A stretch of 64,000 nt of DNA from Sciurus carolinensis. Taxonomy: Eukaryota; Chordata; Mammalia; Rodentia; Sciuridae. The translations under genes and the position numbers were made by a program. The notes below the pieces were generated by a model. That model saw only the letters and a list, made by a program, of their open reading frames with translations, did no database searches and was not told the origin of the DNA. The stretch spans positions 1,749,120 to 1,813,119 of the forward strand of contig NW_025920105.1 in the NCBI RefSeq assembly GCF_902686445.1, written 5' to 3'. Of the stretch, positions 10,560-22,389 are shown piece by piece; position 1 is the first letter of the stretch; each line of letters opens with the position of its first letter.

Positions 10560-11817
10560 ACAAGTTGTACCTGGGCTGACTGATCCAGTGAGTGATCACT
10601 TATTCCTTTTGCATATTTAAATTTACAGACAAAATCTAGCTAAGATGCATAGGCCTTCCCTAGTTAGGAAACTGACTTTGTCCTGGATGACTTCTTTATT
10701 CAGGCCCTCTCATACCTGAGATAACTGGGATGATCAAGCACCTCCACTGGGCCATTTGTTTTGCCTGGATAACAGCTGGTTAGAAAAATTGAAAGAAAAG
10801 TTCCAGGAAGAGGCAGTGTGGTACAAAAAGAAATTGATTGTGGTTAGAAAGGCTTGGGGTACAAGTTTGAATGTACCCAAAATCTTTTTATATAATAATG
10901 ACCTAAGCACAAAATTTTTCCCACATATGACTGCCTCTATTCTTACATTAAGCCACCATGGACTACCCAAAAAATTGTCTGATCAGTTTTCAACTACAAC
11001 CATTTTCCACCTTAAGTAGATAGGGGTAAATTATTTTCTCATGACCCCCACTCTTTAAGACTTGTTTTTTCATGCAACTAAAAATTCTGGCAGAATTATT
11101 TTTTAAAATAAAATTGAAAATTCCTTAGAATCTGTTTGATTTTGCTTTGGGAAGGTTTTCCAGCCAAATATTTCACAGAGTCAGACTGGAAAAGGATCCT
11201 GTCACCTACCATACTCATTCTCTTAAGATAATGCCAACCATTCAATCCATCAACATTTCCTCCTCTGTTAAATCAAGTGAATACAACACAGTTGGAAACA
11301 TAGCACTTTTAATTGGAAGTTCATTGCAATGAGAGTTTTTAGCATGACACTGTGGTATGAATCAGCAGTGTTCCCCCCATGACCTGGAATTTTTTAGAGA
11401 CGGCATCCTAGAGATGAGAAAACAATAAGGAAATCTTATGTTATATGATACAACAATGCTGAAGTGGTAATTTAATGAGCCATTTCTGGAAGAAGAAAGG
11501 TGCTCAAATATATTTAATGGCATGAAATTCTAAATATCAACTGAAGTAGAGTTTGGGAAGTAATATACTTCTGGGGCACACTCCCAGGCTCTGTGCAAAT
11601 GAATTGAACTCATACACCTTGACTGGTACCATGTTAATCTAAATGTCAGCTGGGAAGCCTGGATGTGATGACAATATAGAGGGGTTTTTGCCTTGAATAT
11701 TCTAACTATGTTGTACTGTGCATTGAGAAGATATTATTTCTTTAAGGAGCTGAATGAATTGATGCTGAATACATATCTTAGTTCCTGCTGATGTCACTCA
11801 GGAGACACAGTGGTATT
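10560..11817. other. Unassigned AT-rich DNA
   Basis: No ORF longer than about 90 codons, no recognised family and no tandem structure. The short ORFs on both strands between 10734 and 11332 look like chance. Confidence 0.45.
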
Positions 11818-12168
11818 AAAAACTTTTTTCCAAATATCCTTTGGTTTTTGAGATTGGCTTATCTCACTTAGCATTATATTCTCCAATTTCATCCATTTGC
11901 CTGCAAATGCCATAATTTTATTATTCTTTATGGCTGAGTTATATTCCATTGTATATATATTCCACAGTTTCTTTATCCATTCATCAATTGAAGAGCATCT
12001 AGATTGGTTCCACAATCTGGCTATTATGAATTGAACAGCTATGAACATTGATGCCACTGCACTATGTAAATGTATGATTACACAAATGGTATGCCTCTAG
12101 TTCATGTACAGAGAAACAAGATGTATCCCATTTGTTTACAATAAAAAATTAAAAAAAAACTTTTTTCC
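11818..12168 (+). mobile_element. 5'-inverted (twin-primed) L1 3' fragment
   Basis: The first part (to about 12060) is the ORF2 C-terminal region in minus orientation, encoding residues such as [12 protein letters not shown]. From about 12061 the L1 3' UTR reads in plus orientation to a poly(A) near 12144-12159. A 14-bp target duplication, aaaaacttttttcc, brackets it at 11818-11831 and 12155-12168. This is the classical twin-priming arrangement. Confidence 0.88.
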
Positions 12169-12689
12169 CTGTATCATTGAAGTTCATCCTAAATTCCAAT
12201 GAAGTATTTTTATAGACTAATGTTGATTTGATGGATGTTTGGAAGCCATTATTTGTAGTTTGAGTAAATGTTATGGTGTTTTTATATTTTCCATGGTTCT
12301 ATACATTTTCTTTTTTTGTGTGTTTTGTAGGCTAAAGAATGATACAGGAAAAACTTTACAAAGAACTCACATTTAAAGAATAAAATCAGAGACATTGGGA
12401 ATGTGGCATGTTTGTGTTGTATATAAGAAAATTACAATAAAAAAGAATTTTGTATTTTGGATAGGCTTTAGATTCTGTTTTTATTTTTTTCTGGTAGGTA
12501 TCTCAATTCACATTTCTTTTATTTTTTAAAATTGTCTGCTTTTGAAATTCAGGACTGGTCCATCATGGGTTTTCATTTTTGTACTATAGCAGAGATGTTT
12601 TTCTTTACATCTCTATTGAAATACACTCTTTATTTCTAGACCCATCATTCAATACTGCACTTCCAAATTCCTACTTGTTTCAGGGCTTG
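12169..12689. other. Unassigned AT-rich DNA between L1 fragment and repeat copy B
   Basis: The block is AT-rich with several T-runs and aataaa-like strings (12378, 12437). No reading frame or repeat family is recognised. Confidence 0.4.
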
Positions 12690-13575
12690 TGTGTAGGTGC
12701 TGTGGAGTAAGGAAAGCCTTTACTCATTGGTCCTTGCACCTTTCTGAATCCGTCGATCCCTCTCTGGTCCAGACCTGGTGGGGTCCACTTGTTTGTAAGA
12801 GGACACGGGTAGCCATGTGGCCATGATGCCTGGTGTGGCCAAACGTGGATATTGCCAACTAACAGGCCTGCAGGAGAATGCATACTGTGGGGTCCCTTGC
12901 CCTGGAGGGAACTGGATTACCCAAAGGCCTGTGGGGGAGCAGGATTGCCCATAGGACCATGGGACTGTGCCTCAAACACCCTGGCTACTCTACTTCTGTG
13001 GTAAGAAGTTTGGATATCATTCCTTGCCAACAGTAGACTCCAGGTACTTGCTCCATTCCTCTTTCCTCTTACCATCACAACTGACCTGGCACTTGATTTG
13101 AACATTTGATGTAGCCAGGACCAGAAGCATCTTGGTCATCATGGGAACCCTGACATCATCATGCCGTCATGCTTATCTGAGCTATCATGCAATATCTGCA
13201 GAACAGTCAGGATATCACAGTAGGCATTTATTTGAACCCATGTTGCCTAAGGTCCAGAAACAACCCTGCAGAGAGAAAAACATTGCACTTTCCCACCTGA
13301 GCCTTGAATCTCCTCACCCTTCAATTCCAATTAGCTGGATGCCAGCCCTTTTGACTGTGAATATCTTAGCTGTCCCATCATTTATTCACTTTACTGGAGC
13401 ACTGATAACCAAGTTATAAATTTTTTTGAGAAGTTTCAAAACCAGAGTGGCAGGATTTTATATGAAAGTGAATGATGGACACTTCATGTAAGTATCTTTC
13501 TAAACTTAATCCCAGTGCAATGATTCTTGAGAATATTTTCTGCAAACACAAAAACAGAATTTGACAGGCTGTCAG
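12690..13575 (+). repeat. Direct repeat copy B (~0.85 kb)
   Basis: This is the second copy of 9480-10370, about 3.2 kb downstream in the same orientation. It ends shortly before the ERV-2 5' LTR, so that LTR integrated at or near the edge of this copy. Confidence 0.7.
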
Positions 13576-13592
13576 ATTTGGCTCCAAAGAAA

Positions 13593-14134
13593 TGTTATAG
13601 GCCAGGCTACATGGGCAATGACTAAACAGACTCCATTTTGCTCTGTAACTCCATGTTATGTAGGAAATTAGCTTCTCCCATGGAAACCCACCACCTATGC
13701 AACCATCATCAGTTACTTAGATGACATGTTTAGCAATACAAAATGACAATTCTTATATGATAAAAAATGTTCTTTTTTGATTCCTATTCAATTCTCCAAA
13801 ACAATGCCATATGAAAATGGTGATGTCAATGATGATTGTGTGGATGTTAGTAACATTTCTTTAGTTTGTACCTAGGTAAGTGGTATTTTGATCCACTTAC
13901 CCCATCTGCTGAGGATTTTATGATATCAGTTTGAAATTTTGAATCATAGCAACAGACTTACGATTGATGTGATTTATAGTATAAGAACCCCTGCAAACCT
14001 ACGGTCCATGCTGTTCTCCCAATAGCCATTTTTGGGGTATTGTGTGAGACAGTCAGCTGACTGGCTTAATAAAGACTCTTGAATTTGGACTTCTCAGTGG
14101 TGATGGGTGTGCTCTTAAGTTGTGCCCCATAACA
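13593..14134 (+). repeat. ERV-2A 5' LTR
   Basis: A 542-bp block begins TGTTATAG and ends CATAACA, giving a TGTTA/TAACA terminal inverted repeat. A polyadenylation signal aataaa lies at about 14068-14073, roughly 60 bp from the end. It is followed by a two-base spacer and a primer-binding-site-like sequence. The overall layout is that of a class I (gammaretrovirus-like) LTR. Confidence 0.82.
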
Positions 14135-14136
14135 TT

Positions 14137-14154
14137 TGGCGGCACAGCAAGATC
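14137..14154 (+). promoter_or_regulatory. ERV-2A primer-binding site
   Basis: TGGCGGCACAGCAAGATC lies two bases after the LTR and opens with the required TGG. The tRNA is not assigned. Confidence 0.65.
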
Positions 14155-16994
14155 CTCATTGCCTGGTGCATAACCACCATTCAGCATTGACCTGGAAACT
14201 CTTCTGAAGAGGAGAGGCCATAGCATTTCTCCTAGGGGAAGGCCTCTAAGAAAAGTTTCTCATCCCAAGGCTGCATGATCTGTGGAGCCCCACCCCAAGA
14301 CTGAACTAAATTATCTGAGAGTTAGCATTTTCTTTGCCCCCAGAGGAGGGGTAAGTGTGTTTCTGGTCGATACATATCTGGGAACATGAAAAAGATGACA
14401 CAGTGTTACTTCCATGGTCTAACATGGTTGCAAAATATTGCCCAGGCCCTCAGGTCAGGAATAAGGAGTGGTCACTTGTCTTAGTCTTTGGCATCTTACC
14501 TGTTCTGTGTTTGTTCATCTTTTTCTCTTTTTTGTTGCCACTGAGTGTAAGTCTCCCTCATGTTCTGTGTGTACTCCCCTTCAATGCATGTTAACTAATT
14601 TCCAGGAATTCCAGAAAAGGACCAGTGACTAAGAAACCGGTTTTCATGTCTTTTCTCTACATATATTCTGTGAGAGCTATTGGCCAACTTTTGAGGTCAA
14701 ATGACCCCTTCAGCATACTACCAACTTCACTCTCACCTATAAAATTCAACACATTGTTTTTTGGCAGCCTGGATATCCTGATCAAGTGCCTTATATTCAA
14801 ATTTGGATTGATATTCTCTCTGATAACAGCCAGTGTCTCAAATCCAGTTTCAGGACTCCAAGAAAAAGCACAAGGAGTCAAGTGCTATTGTGCTGACAAA
14901 ATCTCTCTCAGGTAGTCAGGAACCCAAATACTTCTAGAGGTACCAGAGGAGTCTGATGTTTTCTTACCCTCACTCTCTCTCATCATCACCTCCTGCAATA
15001 TCCACCTTTTCTCCTTTCTTTCCACCTGTCCCTTCTTCCTCTACCCCACCTGCCAGGGTCCAGCCCTAGCAGGAGTCCATGGGTTCCACACTGGTAAACG
15101 GGGCATGGGGAGACAGCGTCGGCGATGGGTAGAGAATGAAAGACACAGACTCTAGTTCTGGTGCAATCAATCCCACTTTATTCTGGGGAAGGCTGGTTTT
15201 ATATACATTTTTTCAAGCTATAATGGCAGTCTTGTGGTTAATATTAAAGAAGTTTCCAAAGCATAGGCAGAAAACAACAACCTTACAGATCATCCTTACC
15301 TAATCACAATTGTTTTAAGAATATCTAACTACGTCAATGAGCTAATACAATATTTACTTCCTTAATATCTAAACTCTATGTGACCTAGGACTATTCTTAT
15401 TATTCTCACGGTTAAAACAATAGACAAGTAATTTCATGTGACCATCTCTACTAGGTCCATCTGGTTAAAATCTAAATTTCTGAGTTAAGGGTTACAGTAG
15501 GGCAGCAGTCCCAATTGTAATTGTGTACCAACATTTATTATAGGGGTGACATATTCTTTGTAGGAAGGAAGGAATGTTGTGAAAATTTATTCTCTTACCT
15601 CACCACCACACATGAACAAAACCATCGTTAAAATTTAACCAGCCTGTTGGAGACAAAGGCAGATCTACAACTATTTTCTCCAGAGGCTTTCAGGGACTCA
15701 TTGTATGGTTGCAAAATTATTTTTAATTTTGTTATTGGTAAAGACCCATTGATTTTCAGATTGTAGGTAATATTTTCTGGAATTTTTGTTGTGTTCCCCT
15801 CATCCCCTTAAGCAATCCTTTCAGACTGAAATGAGTAATATATTATCAGAGAAAACACCATGCTTCGGAGCAAAACATCTGGCAATTCCTTTTAGGATGA
15901 GTCTTTGCAATCATCCTCCAGAGGATCTTTGTCAAGCACTGGATGGAATTCCGGATGCCCCTGCACCCACCTCTTACTGCTCCTTCTACCCATATGAATT
16001 CACCCAACACTTGAAGCAGTTATCACTATTATCCCAATTACCCTTCCCCTGAACACCCCTTTCCTTACCTCCTCTGTGTCACCAGTTCCTCCACTGCCCC
16101 TCAGGCAAGTCCCTATGAAGTCTGGCATGGACCAACAACCTTTTATGGTTTATGTTCCCTTTTCTATTAGTGATCTTTATAAAAAAAAAAAAAACCTTGC
16201 TTTTCTGAAAAGCCCCAGGGATCAAAACGTCTCCTAGAGTCTGTATTTTACACTCATCAGCCTATCTGGGATGATTGCCAACAGCTATTTCAAACTCTCT
16301 TCACCTCAGAGGAACAGAAGCATACTCAGAGGGAGGCTCTCAAAACTATGTTGGTGTCAAATGACCAACCTTCCAATAAGCCTGTGCAATTTGAAACTAT
16401 TTCCCTGTCCTTTTGACCCACTTGGGATACTAATGCAGACAGAGGTATGGAGACTTCACATCATTATTGCCAGACTCTTCTCAGTGGGGTAAAAGCCACA
16501 GCATGGAAACCTACTAATTTGTCTAAGGTAACAAAACTATACAGCAACAAAATGAATCCCCAGTTGCACCTCATTCTTAGAGTGCCTCCAAGACTTATTG
16601 CTTGTACATTGTAGTTGATACAAAAGTTCCAGAAAACAGATCAGCATTAAACATTGATTTTGTTACCCAGTCAGCCCCAGAAATTAGAAAGAAATTACAA
16701 AGACAGGAAGAATTTGAGAGAGAGATGCTGTCAGAGTCAGTGAAGATAGTCCAGAAGAATTACAACAAACAGAACCCAGCCAAGGACAGACAAACAAAAC
16801 ACATGACAAAAATTATGGTAACAACCATGGCAGGACTCCAAGTTTCAAACTCAAAAGGACCCTCCACACCAGAGTCCTATACCAATTATGGGCAAATAAC
16901 AAAACCTCTCTATGAAGAGACCACTGTGCTTACTATAAGGAAAAAGCACTTCAGGAAAAATGAATGTCCAAATAAAGACAAAAGTCAGGTATAG
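14155..16994 (+). pseudogene. gag: ERV-2A leader and gag (gammaretrovirus-like), broken
   Basis: 14155-14600 is leader. Fragments of matrix and a proline-rich linker run to about 15050, where a solo LTR (15051-15602) interrupts the gene. After it, another linker fragment (15786-16050) leads into a capsid-like region near 16090-16600, recognisable by a QQPFMVYVPFSISDLY stretch and a later TNLSKVTKLY segment. The open piece 16602-16994 covers the capsid C-terminus and a damaged nucleocapsid: it is basic, with one Cys-His-type motif that has lost part of its spacing. A poly(A)-like run at about 16180-16192 shifts the frame. Several stops and frameshifts exclude an intact Gag. Confidence 0.72.
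15051..15602 (-). mobile_element. Solo LTR inserted in ERV-2A gag (class II-like)
   Basis: The block begins TGCCAGGGTCC and ends CCTCA, so the minus strand reads TGAGG...GGCA. A minus-strand AATAAA signal lies at about 15177-15183 (tttattc). The flanks carry a possible 5-bp duplication, ccacc, at 15046-15050 and 15603-15607. Gag-like sequence resumes beyond it. The orientation is opposite to ERV-2. The boundaries depend on the weak 5-bp duplication. Confidence 0.65.
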
Positions 16995-16999
16995 TCTTC

Positions 17000-17170
17000 C
17001 AGATGGAGGGACCTGAGGACTGCTGGAGTAGGGGATCCATTCAGATAAGCCCCCAGGAGCCCAGGGTCACACCAGAGATAGGGGTCAAACCAGTCAACTT
17101 CTTGGTAGATACTGGAGCTTCTTTCTTGGTCTTGACTGAGAGAAGAATCTTTATCTAAAAAAGGATCCCC
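17000..17170 (+). pseudogene. pro: ERV-2A protease remnant
   Basis: The translation near 17090-17147 reads a retropepsin active-site motif, LVDTGASFLVL, with catalytic Asp and Gly conserved. It lies directly downstream of the nucleocapsid remnant, as expected. The flap and C-terminal parts are scrambled by frameshifts. Confidence 0.75.
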
Positions 17171-17539
17171 ATACAGTGGGCAACAAATAAATCCAAATCT
17201 TACCCTTGAACTACAGTCCACATCACCAGTATAGAAAAAAGAACAATTACTTATTCCTTTCTTTTGATGCATAACTATCCTTATCACTTTTGAAGAAGAG
17301 AACTTTTACAAAAATTACAGTCTACCATCTCTTTTCAAGGAAACTTTGCCAAGCTGATTCGTGATGGAACTCCAACTGCTATTATGTTAACTTCTCCCCT
17401 CAGTGAGGAATACCTTTTAATGTCAGAAAAAACACCCACCCTATCTACCACATATCTCTCTGAGCTCCAACAAAGCATTCCAGATATCTGGGAAGAAAAC
17501 AACCCACCAGGCCTAGTCTCACTGACCACCAATTGTTGT

Positions 17540-18495
17540 TCAATTACCTAATGCAGCAACTCTAGAAAGAGTAAAAAAATACCCTACCAGTCTGGAAGCC
17601 ATAAAGGGAATTGCCATTCACTTTCAGAGACTAAGGAAGGCAATATCCTTATAACTTGTCAGTCAGCCTGTAATACTCCTCCCTGCAACCTTCCAAAACT
17701 GGACAACAGGAATTTTCAACCAGTACAGGACTTTAGAGAAGTCAACAAGTGGGTGGAAACAATTCATCCAGTGGTGCCTAAACCATACAATCTCTTAAGC
17801 CTGCTGCCCCATCCCAAAATGTCTACATTGGACTAACCTGAAGGATGCATTCTTCAGTATCACACTTGCTGAGTTAAGCCAGCCTCTCTTTGCTTTTGAG
17901 TGGGCTGACCCAGAGGTAGGCTCTTTGGTACAATTGACATGGACTTGGTTACCACAGGTTTTTAAGAACTCCCCAACACTCTTTGATGAGACCTTATGTC
18001 AAGATCTGTTACACTTCTGGCAGCAACATCCAGAGGTTTCTCTCCTACAGTATGTGGATGACTTCCTGTTAGCTGCTAAAGATATACCTGATTGTAAAAT
18101 GGCTAGTGAGAACTTATTAAAAGAATTAGCTTCCCTGGAATACTGAGTCTCCACAAAGAAAGCCCACTTGTGTACACATACAGTCACATATCTAGGCTAT
18201 GAGCTAAGTAAGGAAAAAGAACATTCTCAATAGGGCACATAGAGGTGATTCTCAAAGTACCATGTCCTCAAACCAAGAGACAGGTTAGAGAGTTTATAGG
18301 TGCAGTAGGTTATTGCTGACTTTGGATACCAGGATTTTCAGAAATAGCAAATCCCTTATATACAAGCATGCGGGGGAAGAAATCTCCCTACTTTGGACAG
18401 AATGAGAACAAAAAGCATTTGAAACTTTAAGAAAGGCACTGACAAGTGCTCTTGCCTTAGCATTGACTGATGTAACCAAGTCTTTGCCTAAAGTC
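17540..18495 (+). pseudogene. pol: ERV-2A reverse transcriptase remnant
   Basis: An N-terminal fingers region is traceable near 17690-17800 (QDFREVNK-like). It is followed by NLKDAFF near 17838-17860 with the first catalytic Asp, and an open stretch 17925-18146 with FKNSPTLFDE and the YVDD catalytic motif at 18051-18062. A VSTKKAHLC-like thumb segment with a stop lies near 18146-18180. The homology ends near 18495 before RNase H, where a new gag-like sequence begins. Stops in several places make it non-functional. The motif types are gammaretroviral. Confidence 0.85.
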
Positions 18496-18499
18496 ATCA

Positions 18500-19940
18500 A
18501 AACTTATTCATTTGTGTAATAATATTTGGCCACAGTACCCTTTAGATAATCAATCCAAATGGTCAATATATGACTCCCAGGACTCTGATATTTTACAGAA
18601 TTTATACAACTTATGTGAGTGAGCAGGCAAATAGAAAGAGATTTCTTATATTCTTGCTTCTTCTTTCTTGTGCACTAAACCTAATCTTGTTAATCCTATA
18701 AATGTGAACACCTTCGTTTGGCAATGAAACCCTAACTTGCTCCTGTTTCTCCTTCCTCTCTTGATCTCTCCTCTGAGTTTCACCCAGGAAACAAACCACC
18801 CTCATACCAGTCTCCTTTAGAGGAAACCGCTCCAGCCCCCTGCTCTACCATCCCCTTTGCTTTGCTCTGCTTCTGCTCCTGCCCCTCTGCCCAGCCCACC
18901 TCATCCTCCTAACACACGGTTCAAGTTACACATTCTATCCCACATACAGGAGGTTTCTGGTGTGGAAGGAGTGATCAGAATTCATGTTCCTTTTTCACTC
19001 TTTGATCTTTCCCTGATAGAGTAGTGGCTATGCTCTTTCACCTCTGACTCTGTGACTTTCATTAAGGAATTTCAATATCTTAGTCTTATGACCTTAGCTG
19101 GCATAATATTTACGTGATTATGTCCAAAACATTGACCCCTTAGGAGCACAGCAGATTCTGGGAACAGGCACACAATTATACAGATAAGGCTCACCAATCG
19201 ACCTCAGCCCACCCCATCGGGGCTGAAGTAGTACCACATAGGAAATCCCAATGGGCTTATAACATGGGGGCCAAACTTCTACAGTGAGACCAGTTCTAAA
19301 CCTGTGGGCTTGCAGGTCTCTGAAAGGATGCCATTAAACCCATTAATTATGGTAAACTTCAGGAAGTAATACAGGAGAAAACTGAAAACCCATCTGTCTT
19401 TCTGAGTTACCTCACAGGGACCATGCTTATATACACTAATCAGGATCCTGAAACTCCAGAGGGATGGCAGCTACTCATGACTTATTATTTTTCCCAAAGC
19501 TACCCAGACATAAAGGCTATATTGAGGTGGTTGTATGGGGGGGGTCCCTTACCCCACAACCAGAGGTTCTAGTAGTGGCATTCAGGGTGTATAAAGGAAG
19601 GGAAGAAAAAAAAACTAATACACCAAATGCTAGCCAAACCTTTTCAGCCAGGCAGATCTGCCCAGCCATCCACTGCTAGGGGTACCATAGCTCCCAGAAT
19701 ACATCCAGGTCCATGTTTCAAGTGTTGAAAAGAAGGCCACTGGGCATGAGTCTGCCCCAAACCCTGGCAGCACCCAGGTCCTCCTCCAAAATGCCACCAA
19801 CTGGGACATTGGGCAGTGAATTGCCCTGGTGCTTAGTGATGTGCCAAGTCACCCTCAACCCCTCCCTCCAGTGCTTAACTGGGATTGGCAATGGATGACT
19901 GAAAGGACCTGGGACTTCCACCCCTGACATCCATCACTCT
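18500..19940 (+). pseudogene. gag: ERV-2B gag (gammaretrovirus-like), broken
   Basis: Matrix-like sequence starts abruptly at about 18510 (IWPQYPLDNQSKW), followed by a proline/serine-rich linker (18800-18900). A capsid region follows with a SLFDLSL segment near 19000 and a major-homology-like QEVIQEKTENPSVFL segment near 19358-19402. Two zinc knuckles of CCHC type follow: one near 19712-19755 (CFKC then GHWA then CP) and one near 19790-19825 (CHQLGHWAVNCP). Many stops interrupt it. No LTR, primer-binding site or leader precedes it, so its 5' end was lost at the junction with ERV-2A. Confidence 0.75.
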
Positions 19941-20330
19941 TCAGGAGCACCGAGTGACACAGTGGCAGGCAATCAGCTCCATTTCCTTATAGGTACTGGA
20001 GTCACTTTCTCAGTGCTGCATGAGTTTTTGGGATGCACTTCCCCTGCCATATCCTCTACTGTTGGTGTAGAGGAAAAACCATTCCACCCCCTAAAAATCC
20101 CTCCAATAATTTGCCATATTGGATAAATCTGCTTCACTCAATCATTTTTGATAATTCCTATGTGTCCCATTACCCTCCTGGGAAGGAACATCCTAACCAA
20201 ATTGGGTGCTTCTATTTCCTTCTCACCCACCATGTGCCTTCACTTAGACTCTTTTGCTATTCCTCTCCTTATGACTCTGCAGGAATATACAACTCAAACT
20301 GAGTCTTCATATCTCCTCCTCCCTCCCTTG
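19940..20330 (+). pseudogene. pro: ERV-2B protease remnant with lost active-site Asp
   Basis: Near 19957-20025 the frame reads FLIGTGVTFSVLHEF. This aligns with the retropepsin active site but has Gly where the catalytic Asp should be. The remaining segment to about 20330 has protease-like beta-rich sequence broken by stops. Confidence 0.7.
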
Positions 20331-20339
20331 TTGACCCCA

Positions 20340-21330
20340 AGGTCTGAGACACCCACATACCCTCTGTAGTCAAATGCTCACCTTTATGTACTTGCCTGAA
20401 GGACCAAACATTCTACCCATGCCAGGTCCAATATCTCCATCCCCAAAGAAGCCTCTTAAGACTTCAAACAGTCATCCAGGATTTAAGGCAGGAAGGCTTC
20501 CTGTGCCTCACCAACTCAACTTATAACACTCCAACCCTGCCTGTTAGAAAGCCTAATGGATCTTACTATTTGGTACAACATCTCTGCATCATTGCAACTG
20601 CACATCTCAGCAGTTGTTCCCATTTATCCTATTATGCACAGTCCTTGCACCTTTCTTTCCTCTCACCCCTCTTCCACCATTTACTTTTCAGTGCTAGATT
20701 TGAAGGACATGTTTTTTACTGTCCCACTTCACCCTGATACTCAGAATCTCTTTGGTTTCACCTGGATTAACACTCTCACTCAAATTTCTTTTCAGTTAAC
20801 CTGAACAGTTCTCCCACAGGAATTCTGAGGCAGCCCTCACTTCTCTGGCCAAACACTGTCTTACGATCTCATCTCTCTCACTTTTGTTGCCTCCTTCCTC
20901 TTACAGCATGTCAATTGTCTTCTATGCAGTTCCTCTATCAAGGTCTCCCAAGGAGACATGGTTAGATTCTAAATTTTCTGGCTGAGAGAGGGTATAGTGT
21001 CTCTCCAGCAAAAGTGAACATTTTCCAGCATCAGGTTATTTACTTAGGAGTTAGTGTCTCACCTGGCTGGTTTAAGACCATCACTATAGGGAGGAAAGCA
21101 TTGTTGCAGGACATGCCCACTCTATAGACCAAGGAAGAAATTCTTTACTTTTCAGGGTTAGCAGGATATTTACAACACTGGATGCCAAAATTTTTCATCC
21201 TGTCATCTCCGTTGTGAGGATTCAAAGGACACACCCACTAATCCAATCCTCAAACTCATGAAAGCCCCTTTCCAGACCCTAAGGAAAGTCCTTCTTCATG
21301 CCTCAGCCCTCCACCTAATGACATCACCAG
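20340..21330 (+). pseudogene. pol: ERV-2B reverse transcriptase, catalytic motif lost
   Basis: A fingers region with LQTVIQDLRQEGF and PVRKPNGSYYLVQ is visible near 20465-20580. LDLKDMFFTVPLHP with the first Asp is near 20696-20737. At the position of the YVDD box the sequence reads HVNC (20907-20918), so both catalytic aspartates are gone. A thumb/connection-like segment continues to the SINE insertion near 21343. Stops and frameshifts are frequent. Confidence 0.78.
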
Positions 21331-21342
21331 ACCATTGTACCT

Positions 21343-21343
<1 letters not shown>

Positions 21344-21377
<34 letters not shown>

Positions 21378-21452
21378 GGTACTGGGGATCGAACTCAGGG
21401 CCTTGTACTTGTGAGGCAAGCACTCTACCAGCTGAGCTATCTCCCCAGCCCC
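21344..21452 (-). mobile_element. ID SINE (minus orientation) in ERV-2B pol
   Basis: The reverse complement begins ggggctggggagatagctca, a tRNA-Ala-like promoter head. It continues through a B-box-like gagttcgatccc and ends in a long A-tail (T-run 21344-21376). A 14-bp target duplication, attgtacctgtttt, occurs at 21334-21347 and 21454-21467. Confidence 0.95.
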
Positions 21453-21469
21453 TATTGTACCTGTTTTGT

Positions 21470-22370
21470 TTCTGAGAAAAGTGGTGGGTTCATTCTGCAT
21501 CTTAGGGCACATGTTTGGTACCACCTTTGACCCAGTGACATACCTATCAAAAAGGCTAAACCTCACTGCAAGTGACTGGGCACCATATCTTAGAATATTA
21601 ACTGCAGCATTTGTCTTAATCCAGGAATCAAAGAAACTATCCTTTGGAGGTCCCACTGAAGTGCTTACACCTCATCTCTCTGACCTTCCTACTTATAAGG
21701 GTATGCAAACTCTACAACCCTGGCTGGTGTTAGCTCTACAAACTGCTCTCATTGAGTACTCTTCCATTTCTTTTAACTCATGTCCTCCTTTAAATCCTTC
21801 CACCTTCTTACCCCTTCCTTCCAACATACATACTTCAATATCCCATAGCTGCCTTTAGATTCTGGAGGAGTTATTCCCTGTCCCTCCAATGTTCAGAAGG
21901 GTGCCTTACACAACTCTACTTTCATATGATTCACTAATGGGAGATCTTTTATCCATGAAGGGATCCTACTGACTGGATATGTTTTTGTCTCCCTGGAAAA
22001 GGTTGTAGTCAGGACCACTACCTAACAACAACACCAATCAACAGGCAGAACTAATCATCTTCACTCACACATTCACCCTCTCAAAGAAAGAATCCCTCAC
22101 AACTACACTGACTACAAATATGGTTTTACATTATCCTTTCCCATGTCACTATTTGGAAATAGAGGGACCTTCTTACTACAAAAGAGAACTCATCACCAAC
22201 TCTAACTTCATCCTAAACTTCCTTGAGGCTCTTCACCTCTGAACAAATGTAGGTCTTATACATTGCTGAACCCATGAGACAGACCAATTATTCAAATCTT
22301 CAGGGAACTACAAAGCAGATGAAGAGGCTAAAAGGACTGCCCTGTCATCCAAACCAATCTCCATTATTAC
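21470..22370 (+). pseudogene. pol: ERV-2B connection and RNase H remnant
   Basis: An open stretch 21466-21858 continues pol after the SINE (GTTFDPVTYLSKRLN, LTASDWAPYLRILTAAF). The RNase H core follows near 21925-22100, where the motif expected to be FTDG reads FTNG, losing the first catalytic residue. Stops prevent reading through. Confidence 0.7.
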
Positions 22371-22389
22371 TCTCCATTATCCCTTACCT

